Positions 34,600 through 41,998 of a stretch of 64,000 bases of DNA are shown here, in pieces (the stretch's first letter is position 1; each line of letters starts with the position of its first letter). Below the pieces are notes generated by a model that saw only the letters and a program-made list of their open reading frames with translations, did no database searches and was not told the origin of the DNA. The stretch is taken from NCBI GenBank assembly GCA_017645945.1, contig JAGCNL010000018.1:1-64000 (forward strand), given 5' to 3'. The position numbers were made by a program, and so were the translations under genes. Origin of the DNA: Salinivirgaceae bacterium. GTDB taxonomy: Bacteria > Bacteroidota > Bacteroidia > Bacteroidales > SZUA-534.

Positions 34600-35901
34600 T
34601 TACACAAACATCGCCATATAAAGCGGCAGATATGTTATTTGGTCAGTTTTTTCGACATTGAACTTGCAGAAAACCACACTGCGCCCGATTTTTGCTGAAT
34701 TATCTAACAATGAATTGGTTAGAGACGTGTGTTTCTTGTATTCTTTACCCGATTTCACTTCCAAAATCGACAATCGGTTTTGTTCCTGAATAAGAAAATC
34801 GAGCTCGTTTCGGCTCTTATAGTCGTAATAATGAAGATTATGGCCGTGTTTGACAAGTTCGGCGGCAACGAAATTCTCGGTCAGCGCGCCCTCGTTTATA
34901 GCAAGGTCGCCTTGCAGCACCTGCCACTGAACATCGGTGCCCCACATATTGCAAAGCAAACCTGTATCTAACAAATACACTTTGAATAAGTTACGACTCT
35001 CGTACTGTTCAAACGGCAACTCGAGCGAATGGGTATTGTAGCAGAAAACAGCCACTCCTGCATCTGATAACCACTGCGCCGCATCCTCGTATTTCTGCAT
35101 ACTTGCGGTCTTTTCCAAATCGGAAAGCACAAACCGCTTTTTCTCCTTGGCAAGTTGCGACGGAATGGCATCGAAAAAACGTTTTGCCCGCGTTTTTTGC
35201 CCACCCGCATATTTCGCAATATCAAGCCGATAACTGTCGATAATGATTCGTTGCTGATTGAGCGTCTCGGCGAAATCGGGATTTTCAAGATATGTTGCGG
35301 CCACTTTGGGCATTCCTCCAACAATCAGAAACGCCCGATAATGCTTCATCAGCTGCTCGTGCAGAAAACTGTCGACGGGCACTTCGTTGGTGTATGATTT
35401 CCGCACAGAATCAACAACTTGCGCACTCACTCCGTTTGCCCAAAGCCATTCCTCAAAATCGAGCGGATACATCTGTATTTGTCGCTCAAAACCAACGGGA
35501 TAACTGCTGACATTGGCATAGTTGATACCCAAAAGCGAGCCCGTCTCGATATAGTCGAACCGTCCGTCCTCAACCAAAAATTTTATCGCCGTGCGGGCAT
35601 TGGGACAACTTTGAATCTCGTCGAAAAACACAAGCGTCTGCCGCTCGACAAACGGCCCGTAGCCCATTATGCTCAAGCGGCCGATAATGGAATCGGCGTC
35701 GCGGTTGCCCTCAAAGGCTTGCCGCACTTCGGGGCTTTGCTCAAAGTTGATTTCCACAAAATGCTTGTAGTGCTTACGCCCAAATTGGCGGACAATGGTT
35801 GTCTTTCCCACCTGCCTTGCACCGCATATAAGCAGAGCTTCTTTTTGTGGTTTATTCTTCCATTTGATTAAATCGTTGATAATCTTGCGGCTGATATTCA
35901 T
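34600..35901 (-). CDS. AAA-type ATPase with DUF4143 C-terminal domain
   Basis: 433 aa. Walker A is GARQVGKTT (about 27-35) and Walker B LVFFDEIQSCP (about 90-100), followed by the sensor region IETGSLLGI. The C-terminal half (about 200-400) matches DUF4143: KRFVLSDLEKT, FKVYLLDTGLLCNM, EGALTENFVAAELVKHG, LDFLIQEQNRLSILEVKSG (a nuclease-like D-E-K arrangement: ELDFLI..LEVKSG). The family is abundant and variable in Bacteroidales; its function is undetermined. The gene is preceded by three 33-bp-phased repeats and, farther up, a 23-bp tandem repeat, which suggests tight or phased control. Confidence 0.9.
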   Translation of the reverse strand: MNISRKIINDLIKWKNKPQKEALLICGARQVGKTTIVRQFGRKHYKHFVEINFEQSPEVRQAFEGNRDADSIIGRLSIMGYGPFVERQTLVFFDEIQSCPNARTAIKFLVEDGRFDYIETGSLLGINYANVSSYPVGFERQIQMYPLDFEEWLWANGVSAQVVDSVRKSYTNEVPVDSFLHEQLMKHYRAFLIVGGMPKVAATYLENPDFAETLNQQRIIIDSYRLDIAKYAGGQKTRAKRFFDAIPSQLAKEKKRFVLSDLEKTASMQKYEDAAQWLSDAGVAVFCYNTHSLELPFEQYESRNLFKVYLLDTGLLCNMWGTDVQWQVLQGDLAINEGALTENFVAAELVKHGHNLHYYDYKSRNELDFLIQEQNRLSILEVKSGKEYKKHTSLTNSLLDNSAKIGRSVVFCKFNVEKTDQITYLPLYMAMFV

Positions 35902-35904
35902 AAC

Positions 35905-35989
35905 AGTAACTTATTGCAAGTTTTACAACACAAATGTAGTAACTTTTTGCAGAATGTTTTGCTTAAAAGTAGTAACTTTTTGCAAGTTT
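35905..35989. repeat. Three AGTAACTTTTTGCA units at exact 33-base spacing
   Basis: Units start at 35905, 35938 and 35971 and read AGTAACTTATTGCA, AGTAACTTTTTGCA and AGTAACTTTTTGCA. On the coding strand of the ATPase the middle unit is followed directly by TACATTTG (complement of 35931-35938), a -7 box about 30 bases before the start codon. The first unit ends 4 bases from the ATG. They look like operator repeats of the promoter. Confidence 0.75.
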
Positions 35990-36021
35990 GCGCGTAATCG
36001 AATTATACATTTTTCCATTCG

Positions 36022-36090
36022 TTCGGCGAGTTGGCGGATTTTTATTCGGCGAGTTGGCGAAAATTTATTCGGCGAGTTGGCGAAAATATT
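36022..36090. repeat. 23-bp tandem repeat, three copies
   Basis: Unit TTCGGCGAGTTGGCGAAAATT/A, at 36022-36044, 36045-36067 and 36068-36090 with a few substitutions in the AT-rich end. It is intergenic between the DUF3800 stop and the DUF4143 ATPase start, upstream of the latter. Confidence 0.85.
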
Positions 36091-36097
36091 TCCCCTT

Positions 36098-36145
36098 TCG
36101 CACTGACGACACTGCCCTGATAACTATCGGGGTACGCAGATTTTT
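36098..36145 (+). repeat. Dispersed ~48-bp repeat, copy 2
   Basis: Same orientation and same ends as the copy at 33071-33118 (TCGCAC.GACGACACTG ... ACGCAGATTTTTC), with the central hairpin slightly degraded (CCTGAT..ATCGGGG). Confidence 0.7.
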
Positions 36146-36192
36146 CTTGACTGATTCACTGATGTTGCAGCCGTAAAGCCCTTTCGGCGGGT

Positions 36193-36876
36193 TCAAGCGA
36201 AAAGTTTCTTTCTTATCGGTTTTAGAAACTGCTTTTTCAAATCTCTGACACTATGAAAAAGAAGAAGTTCGGAATGTGACAATTCTCCACGCTCCGCCTT
36301 AAGCGAAAGCAGTTGCAATGTGCAAATCAAATCGGCCGCTTGAAAAAGTTTGTAATCTTTCGGCAAAATTATTCTGGCTTCATACTGTGGTATTTCAGTG
36401 GTTAGCACAGCGTTAAGTATGCGGTTGAGTTCGTACTGACCATTGTCGTAATACAAAATCACATTTCTGAATGACTGAAAAAAAGAGAGATTGGAACGAA
36501 TAAACAGCGCCATTTCCTTCGCCATTCTACCTTCTAATTTGAATGAGTCTTCAAACTGACGCTTTTCAAACACGAATGCGTGGTATTGAATGTCTGACTT
36601 CATTACAAAATAGAAAAGTTTTGTAAACAAGGCACGGCGCTGGTTAGGCGATACATTGAAAAACATCCCCTCTTTTCGGATTAGCGGCGCTGTATGGATT
36701 ACGAAATCTTTTTCATATCCAAAGTGCCGCATTTCTTCATCCAATTTCTGTATCTGTGACGAAATGTCATAGGACTGGTCGTGAAATAGCATTGTCACAA
36801 TGTAATATGGCGAATGCGGGCGGTAAGTCCCAAAATCGCCACTTTCATCAACAAAAATGCTTAAACAGTCCTTCAT
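36193..36876 (-). CDS. DUF3800-family protein (RNase H-like fold)
   Basis: 227 aa. The family signature is intact: N-terminal FVDESGDFG (about 8-16), YYIVTMLFHD, a central VILYYDNGQYELNRIL and the C-terminal QAADLICTLQLLSLK. The Asp residues in DESGD, YYDN and AADLI probably form an RNase H-like active site. The cellular role is unknown; the family is widespread, linked to mobile and defence regions, and often preceded by structured RNA leaders. Here a strong promoter (36952-36959) and a hairpin plus T-run directly upstream of the ATG suggest control by attenuation. Confidence 0.85.
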   Translation of the reverse strand: MKDCLSIFVDESGDFGTYRPHSPYYIVTMLFHDQSYDISSQIQKLDEEMRHFGYEKDFVIHTAPLIRKEGMFFNVSPNQRRALFTKLFYFVMKSDIQYHAFVFEKRQFEDSFKLEGRMAKEMALFIRSNLSFFQSFRNVILYYDNGQYELNRILNAVLTTEIPQYEARIILPKDYKLFQAADLICTLQLLSLKAERGELSHSELLLFHSVRDLKKQFLKPIRKKLFA

Positions 36877-36946
36877 ATCGCAAAAAAAATGGCGGGACAG
36901 TCTGCCCGCCTAGTAGGTTGGCCCCAGCCATCTCGACCAGCACCAA
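36877..36946 (-). ncRNA. Hairpin-rich 5' leader of the DUF3800 gene (candidate DUF3800-type RNA motif/attenuator)
   Basis: On the minus strand the leader runs from the predicted start near 36946. It contains GCACC-ATT-GGTGC, then a GGC-TGGG-GCC hairpin inside a region with further pairing options. It ends with a stem GGCGGG(C)/(G)CCCGCC (36891-36910) followed by eight T (36882-36889) just 5 bases before the coding start region. That last part has the form of an intrinsic terminator immediately upstream of the ATG. Published surveys of candidate structured RNAs describe several DUF3800-associated motifs in this position; whether this is one of them needs a covariance search. Confidence 0.6.
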
Positions 36947-36951
36947 TGGTG

Positions 36952-36982
36952 CAAATATAGCACTATTTATTAAAATACAATC
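36952..36982 (-). promoter_or_regulatory. Promoter of the DUF3800 leader
   Basis: -7 box TATATTTG (36952-36959) with ATTG (about 36978-36981) 18 bases upstream on the minus strand, close to the Bacteroidota consensus. It defines a leader of about 70 bases. Confidence 0.65.
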
Positions 36983-37005
36983 ATATAGACGAAAAAATAT
37001 CGTTT

Positions 37006-37030
37006 CGCCGCGTCTCTACGTTTGGTGCAC
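37006..37030. repeat. Half copy of the GTAGAGACG palindrome
   Basis: CGCCGCGTCTCTACG followed by TTTGGTGCACC, sharing one arm and the GTGCACC neighbour with the full palindrome at 973-1000. Next to it (37083-37130) is another Bacteroidota-style dispersed repeat, an alternating CGCAGA/ACGCAG sequence. Confidence 0.5.
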
Positions 37031-37154
37031 CTATTTTAACTCTGCAAGGCCGCCAACCCCCGTTTTATTTTCGCACAATTTTTTTGAACGCAGACGACGC
37101 AGATTGAACAGATTTACACAGATTTTTATAACATTGATTGACCGCCGATTCGCC

Positions 37155-37646
37155 CTACTCCTTATAGTATTTGTTTTTCTTTAGAGAATCGCGCATCGTG
37201 CGCTCCGAAGGATATTTCTTTTTCCTCTTTTTGGTGAATAGGTTTATTGCCTTCTTCCATAATGGAACTCTCACGTAATCATCCACATAATCATCGGGGG
37301 CGCGCAGACCTTCACGGATTTCTCGCTCTCGTTTCTTGAAACGACGGTATGCTGAAATCCTAGGTAACAATTCAGACAAAAATAATAATTCACATACTAT
37401 AAAAAGAATCAGAAATCCCCTTTTTCCAAAATTGCTGATTACAAATTGCTGCAATGCAATTGCTCCACGCTGTCCACTACCTCCAATAAGTTGCCTGTCC
37501 ATTATAAATGCGAATAAATCTTCTTCGCTTCTCAATGCGATTCTAATTATCTCATATAAACAACCCAAACAAAATAAACAGAAAAACAACAATTCGAACA
37601 ATTGCTCTCTTTTGCTTTTAAATCGATGTTTGTTTTTAGTTTCCAT
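37155..37646 (-). CDS. Small membrane protein of unknown function
   Basis: 163 aa. A basic start is followed by helix 1 (LFELLFFCLFCLGCLYEII, about 16-34) and helix 2 (FLILFIVCELLFLSELLPRI, about 78-97), then a long, very basic cytoplasmic-type tail rich in Arg and Lys (KKRERE, FTKKRKKKYPSE). No family recognised. Both ends are intergenic with no close same-strand partner; it is upstream of the DUF3800 promoter region, 200 bases away. The abundance of basic residues at the end could mean nucleic-acid or membrane contact, but this is guesswork. Confidence 0.6.
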   Translation of the reverse strand: METKNKHRFKSKREQLFELLFFCLFCLGCLYEIIRIALRSEEDLFAFIMDRQLIGGSGQRGAIALQQFVISNFGKRGFLILFIVCELLFLSELLPRISAYRRFKKREREIREGLRAPDDYVDDYVRVPLWKKAINLFTKKRKKKYPSERTMRDSLKKNKYYKE

Positions 37647-37751
37647 TCATTTTTTTGAAACAGATTTAATATTTCGTACAAAAGTTTTCTCGTGAAGTGA
37701 TTAAACCTTAAAATAGAATTTCTGCAAGTTACAAGTTATCCGTTGAAAATC

Positions 37752-37787
37752 AAAAAAACGCAAGGCCACCCAATCGGGCAGCCTTGC
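37752..37787 (-). terminator. Terminator after the acyl-CoA synthetase fusion
   Basis: The GCAAGGC/GCCTTGC stem extends inward with GCCC/GGGT and is followed by seven T on the minus strand. It lies about 48 bases past the stop at 37835. Confidence 0.88.
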
Positions 37788-37834
37788 TATTTAAACTCTG
37801 TGTTCTCTCGTTTCCTCTGCTCTCTCTGCGAATT

Positions 37835-40321
37835 TTATTTCTTCTTCAGCCCCAATTTCTCCACAGCCTCCTCGCGCATCTTGTATTTCAGGATTTTGCC
37901 TGCGGCGTTCATCGGGAACGATTTGACGAAATCGATATAGCGCGGAACCTTGTGGCGGGCAAGGCGGCCCATAATGAATTCGCGCATCTCGGGTTCGCTT
38001 ATCTCCTCGCCCTCCTTCAGAATAATGCAGGCCATTGCCTCCTCGCCGTATTTCTCGTCGGGAACGCCGATAACCTGAACGTCCTTCACCTTGGGGTGGG
38101 TGTAGATAAACTCCTCAATCTCTTTCGGATAGATATTCTCGCCGCCGCGGATAATCATATCCTTCAGGCGGCCTGTGATTTTGTAGTTTCCGTTCTCGTC
38201 AACGCAGGCAAGGTCGCCGCTGTGAAGCCAACCGTCGGCGTCAATGGTCTGCGCGGTGGCTTCGGGCATCTTGTAGTAGCCTTTCATCACGTTGTAGCCT
38301 TTGGCGCAGAACTCGCCGTTGGTGTTGGGCGGAACCTCAAGGCCCGTTTCGGGGTCAACCACCTTGCAGCGCACGTGCGGGAAGGCGTAGCCCACGGTCT
38401 CGGTGCGCACGTCGATTGAGTCGGTCCAAGCCGACATTGTGCTGCCTGGCGCCGATTCGGTCTGTCCGTAAACGCTCACAATGCCGCGCATATTCATCTC
38501 CGACGGCTCGGCGGCACGGCGCATCAGTTCGGGCGGACAGCCTGAGCCTGCCATTATGCCTGTGCGCATATATGAGAAGTCGGTGCTGCGGTAGTCGGGG
38601 TGGTTGAACATTGCAATGAACATTGTGGGCACGCCGTTGAAGCAGGTTATGTGCTCCTGATTTATGCAGGCCAACGACGATTTGGCCGAGAAGTACGGCA
38701 TCGGGCACATTGTGGCTGCGTGCGTCATCGACGAAGTCATCGACAGAACCATTCCAAAGCAGTGGAACATAGGCACTTGAATCATCATTCGGTCGGCTGT
38801 CGAAAGGCCCATACGGTCGCCGATACATTTGCCGTTGTTCACCACGTTGTAGTGAGTCAGCATCACGCCCTTCGGGAAACCTGTGGTGCCGCTGGTGTAC
38901 TGCATATTGCACACATCGTCGGGTTTGACGGCGGCGGCCATACGCTGAATCTCGTCGAGCGGCACAAGGCTGTGGCGGTCCATAGCCTGTTGCAGTGTCA
39001 GGCAGCCCTTCTGGCGGAAGCCCACGGTGATAACGTTGCGCAGGAACGGCAGGCGCTTGCAGTGAAGCGGTTTGCCTGGCGTGCTTGTCGCGATTTCGGG
39101 GCAGAGCTCGTTGATAATGGCGCGGTAGTTCGAGTCCAAGGCGCTCTCAATCATCACAAGAGTGTGCGTGTCGGACTGGCGAAGCAGATATTCGGCCTCG
39201 TGAATCTTGTAGGCGGTGTTCACCGTCACAAGCACGGCACCAATCTTGACTGTTGCCCAAAATGTTATGTACCAAGCAGGTATGTTGGTGCACCAAACGG
39301 CCACTTTCGAGCCTGGCTTCACGCCAAGCGATACAAGCGCGCGGGCGAAGTTGTCAACATCGTCGCGGAACTCGGCATAGGTGCGGGTGTAGTCCAAAGT
39401 GGTGTATTTGAAGCAGTACTGGTCGGGGAACTCCTCAACCACGCGGTCCAAAACCTGCGAGAATGTCATATTCAGCAGCTCGTCCTTCTTCCAAATGTAA
39501 TAGCCCGAGCCGTCGTGGTTCGGGTAGAGTTCGCTGCGCTTGCCGCGGGTGTTCTCGAACTGGCTCATATAGTTCACAAAATGCGGGAAGATGACGTCGC
39601 GGTCGGTGAAGTCGAGCATCCACTCTGGCTTCCACTCGAGCGAGATAAATCCGTCGTAATCGACCGACGAAAGGGCCTTCATCACATCGGCAATGGGGAA
39701 GTTTCCCTCGCCGATAATGTTGTAGCGGTTGGCGTCGTCGCTGTCGCGAAGGTGCACGTGCTTCACATAAGCGCCAAGGTTGGTGATGGTCTGCGCGGGT
39801 GTCTCGCCCTTGTCGCGATACGGATGGTGTACGTCCCAAATGACGGCAATCTGGTCGCAGGCGAAAAAGTCGAGCAGTTCACGCAGCAGCGCGGTGTCGG
39901 CGTAGATTCCGCTGGTTTTTATCAGTATGGTGATGTTTTTCTCTTCGGCAACGGGGATAAGTTTGGTCAGATTCTGTTTCACGGCCTCAACGGTGCCCTT
40001 CTTCGCGAAAGCGCAGACATAAGGGCTGTGCATATCGGCGGCAATGCCGATGAGTTGCTGCATTTCGGCAATCATTGCAGGGTTGTCCTCCGAAAGGTCG
40101 AGCGAGCTGTCGAAGCAGGGAATGGCGAGTTTGTGCTCGCGCAAATCGCGCAACGACGCCATTAGCGAGTATTTGTTGAACGGCCCGCCTTTGGCCACAA
40201 ATTCAGGGGTTTTGAACACGTTGTATATCTCGATGCCCGAAAAGCGCATTTCGCTTGCGTTGTTGAGAATATCGCTCCACGACATATCGGCCCATCCACG
40301 GGTTGAAAATGACAGTTTCAT
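37835..40321 (-). CDS. Fusion of a sugar-isomerase/AP-endonuclease-type TIM barrel with an acyl-CoA synthetase
   Basis: 828 aa. Residues 1-265 are a xylose-isomerase-like TIM barrel (KLSFSTRGWADMSWSDILNN; VIWDVHHPYRDKGETP; VKHVHLRDSDDANRYNIIGE; DGFISLEWKPEW, with Glu, Asp and His positions typical of the metal site). Residues about 285-828 are a complete AMP-binding ligase: P-loop YTSGTTGFPKGVMLTHYN, YGQTESAPGS, GWLHSGDLACVDENGNYKIT, GRLKDMIIRGGENIYPKEIE and the C-terminal lysine in NAAGKILKYKMRE. The ligase half looks like a medium-chain acyl-CoA synthetase (FadD-like). The substrate and the reason for the fusion are unknown. It lies 38 bases after the LeuA-like gene, so they probably form an operon. 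Confidence 0.9.
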   Translation of the reverse strand: MKLSFSTRGWADMSWSDILNNASEMRFSGIEIYNVFKTPEFVAKGGPFNKYSLMASLRDLREHKLAIPCFDSSLDLSEDNPAMIAEMQQLIGIAADMHSPYVCAFAKKGTVEAVKQNLTKLIPVAEEKNITILIKTSGIYADTALLRELLDFFACDQIAVIWDVHHPYRDKGETPAQTITNLGAYVKHVHLRDSDDANRYNIIGEGNFPIADVMKALSSVDYDGFISLEWKPEWMLDFTDRDVIFPHFVNYMSQFENTRGKRSELYPNHDGSGYYIWKKDELLNMTFSQVLDRVVEEFPDQYCFKYTTLDYTRTYAEFRDDVDNFARALVSLGVKPGSKVAVWCTNIPAWYITFWATVKIGAVLVTVNTAYKIHEAEYLLRQSDTHTLVMIESALDSNYRAIINELCPEIATSTPGKPLHCKRLPFLRNVITVGFRQKGCLTLQQAMDRHSLVPLDEIQRMAAAVKPDDVCNMQYTSGTTGFPKGVMLTHYNVVNNGKCIGDRMGLSTADRMMIQVPMFHCFGMVLSMTSSMTHAATMCPMPYFSAKSSLACINQEHITCFNGVPTMFIAMFNHPDYRSTDFSYMRTGIMAGSGCPPELMRRAAEPSEMNMRGIVSVYGQTESAPGSTMSAWTDSIDVRTETVGYAFPHVRCKVVDPETGLEVPPNTNGEFCAKGYNVMKGYYKMPEATAQTIDADGWLHSGDLACVDENGNYKITGRLKDMIIRGGENIYPKEIEEFIYTHPKVKDVQVIGVPDEKYGEEAMACIILKEGEEISEPEMREFIMGRLARHKVPRYIDFVKSFPMNAAGKILKYKMREEAVEKLGLKKK

Positions 40322-40359
40322 ATCGGTGTCCTAAATGATTTTCAATTAATTAAATGCTC

Positions 40360-41772
40360 TTAAGCCTCCTCGAAGGCGATTTTGTTCACTGCGTTCAGAT
40401 AGGCGGCGATGCTTGAGCCGACAATGTCGGTTGAGATGCCGCGGCCCGAGTAGATTTTACCCTCCGAGCGCAGGCGGACAACGGTCTCGCCCATAGCCTC
40501 GCGGCCTTCGGTGACTGACTGAATCTGGAAATCGTCCAACTCGTAGTGGTGGCCGATGACCTTCTCGATGGCCTGGAAAGCGGCGTCAATCGGGCCGTCG
40601 CCAATGCAGACGCTCTCGAGCACGTCGTCGCCCTTCTTCAAAAGAATGTGGCAGGTGGCCGAGATGATATTGCCCGAATTGATGACGTAATTCTCCAATT
40701 TATAGGTTGGCGGCACCTGGAAGGCAACCGTGGCCACAATGGCGTCAAGGTCTTTGGCTCCGACGGTCTCTTTTGTGGCAGCCACGCGCATAAAGGCGTC
40801 GTAAACGTTCTGCGCGTCGTCGTCGTTAAGGTCGAAATTCAGGCTCTTGACAGCCTCGATGACGGTCTCTTTCGAGTCGTGAACCGAAAGTTGGATGTCG
40901 GCGCGGTCGGCAGGCGCAATATTTGAGAATGATGTCGGTTTCGAGCGGTTGGTCTGGCACAGGCGCTTGATTTGCTCCACGGCGCGGTGCAACTCTGTGG
41001 CACGAACGTCGCAGCAGGTGTCGCACACGTCGGCTTTCACGTTCAGAATCTTCACAAAACGCTCGAGCGATACGGTGAAGTTGCCGAAAGGCGCGGTCTT
41101 AATCTCATCGGCACCCGCACGAACAGCGGCAATGGCGCACGAGTCGGCCAAATAGAACTCGTTTGAGCAACGAACACCCAACTTAACGCCGTCGGGCAGA
41201 AGGGCCTTGACTTCTTTCACAAGAGCAAAGAACTCGTCGGGCAGCAGGTTGCCTGCAGCGTCGCAAACGGTGATGGTGTTGGCACCGCCGCCAACAGCCG
41301 CGTCGATGGCCTGTTTCAGGAAATCCTTGTCGCTGCGGCCGAAATCTTCAGCCACAAACTCAACGTCGGCGCAAAGGTCGCGGCAGCGTTTGGTCAGACT
41401 GGCAATGAGCTCAAGCACGGCAGCGGGTTTCTTGTGGCAGAAATACTCCATTTGCACGGTGCTCACTGGAACAGAAATCTGCAATCGGGGATGGGCTGCG
41501 CCCTTAAGGGCGTTCCAAGTGGTTTCAACAGTGTCGGGCTCCGTAATGTTGAGCGGAACGGCCACGGCGCTGTTCTTCACAGCCGAAGCAATAGACTTGA
41601 TGAGCAGACTGTCGGTCTTGCCGTCGGTGATTGAACCTGTTTCGATAACCGAAAGGCCCAAGCGGTCCAACATTTTGGCCAATTCAATCTTCTCTCTGAA
41701 TGAGAAAGCATAGCCTGCCTGGTCGGCGGCCTGTTTCATTGTGATGTCTCCAATCGAGATTTTCCGTTTCAT
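40360..41772 (-). CDS. LeuA/homocitrate synthase-like protein lacking catalytic motifs
   Basis: 470 aa with the length and domain order of 2-isopropylmalate synthase: TIM barrel (about 1-280), linker and C-terminal regulatory-type domain (about 330-470, VPPTYKLENYVINSGNIISA ... EGREAMGETVVRLRSEGKIY). The signature motifs are missing. Where LeuA has DTTLRDGEQ, this protein has GDITMKQAAD, replacing the catalytic Arg and metal Asp. The metal His-X-His is VRCSNE. The GIGERAGN motif is APFGNFTVS. It is therefore probably not a standard condensing enzyme, perhaps a regulator or an enzyme of altered chemistry. It is upstream of the acyl-CoA synthetase fusion by 38 bases. Confidence 0.75.
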   Translation of the reverse strand: MKRKISIGDITMKQAADQAGYAFSFREKIELAKMLDRLGLSVIETGSITDGKTDSLLIKSIASAVKNSAVAVPLNITEPDTVETTWNALKGAAHPRLQISVPVSTVQMEYFCHKKPAAVLELIASLTKRCRDLCADVEFVAEDFGRSDKDFLKQAIDAAVGGGANTITVCDAAGNLLPDEFFALVKEVKALLPDGVKLGVRCSNEFYLADSCAIAAVRAGADEIKTAPFGNFTVSLERFVKILNVKADVCDTCCDVRATELHRAVEQIKRLCQTNRSKPTSFSNIAPADRADIQLSVHDSKETVIEAVKSLNFDLNDDDAQNVYDAFMRVAATKETVGAKDLDAIVATVAFQVPPTYKLENYVINSGNIISATCHILLKKGDDVLESVCIGDGPIDAAFQAIEKVIGHHYELDDFQIQSVTEGREAMGETVVRLRSEGKIYSGRGISTDIVGSSIAAYLNAVNKIAFEEA

Positions 41773-41942
41773 ATTTTGATATGTTTCTATAATTCAAAAA
41801 AATCGCGCGAAAATAAACTATTTGCGCCATTAAACACTTGTGTGACATAAAAATTGTGGTTATACGTATGCGCAAATTGTGTGCCACATAGATGGCAAAA
41901 AATCAATTGAATGCATAAAATCGACCTTTACCCTGCATCAAC

Positions 41943-41974
41943 AAAAAAGCCAATCTTGTTCAGATTGGCTTTTT
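41943..41974 (-). terminator. Terminator at the end of the type IX secretion operon
   Basis: A perfect stem AAAAAGCCAATC/GATTGGCTTTTT with a 7-base loop and flanking A and T runs, 25 bases past the gldN stop. Confidence 0.93.
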
Positions 41975-41998
41975 CATTTATACTTAAGCTAAATTAAA

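Noticed and set aside
36022..36090. CRISPR array
   Set aside because: Units of 23 bp are directly adjacent with no spacers and only three copies, so this is a tandem repeat, not a CRISPR array.
38600..40165. 521-codon plus-strand open frame opposite the acyl-CoA synthetase fusion
   Set aside because: Antisense shadow of a gene with complete catalytic motifs; composition unusually rich in His and Val, typical of reverse-frame translation.
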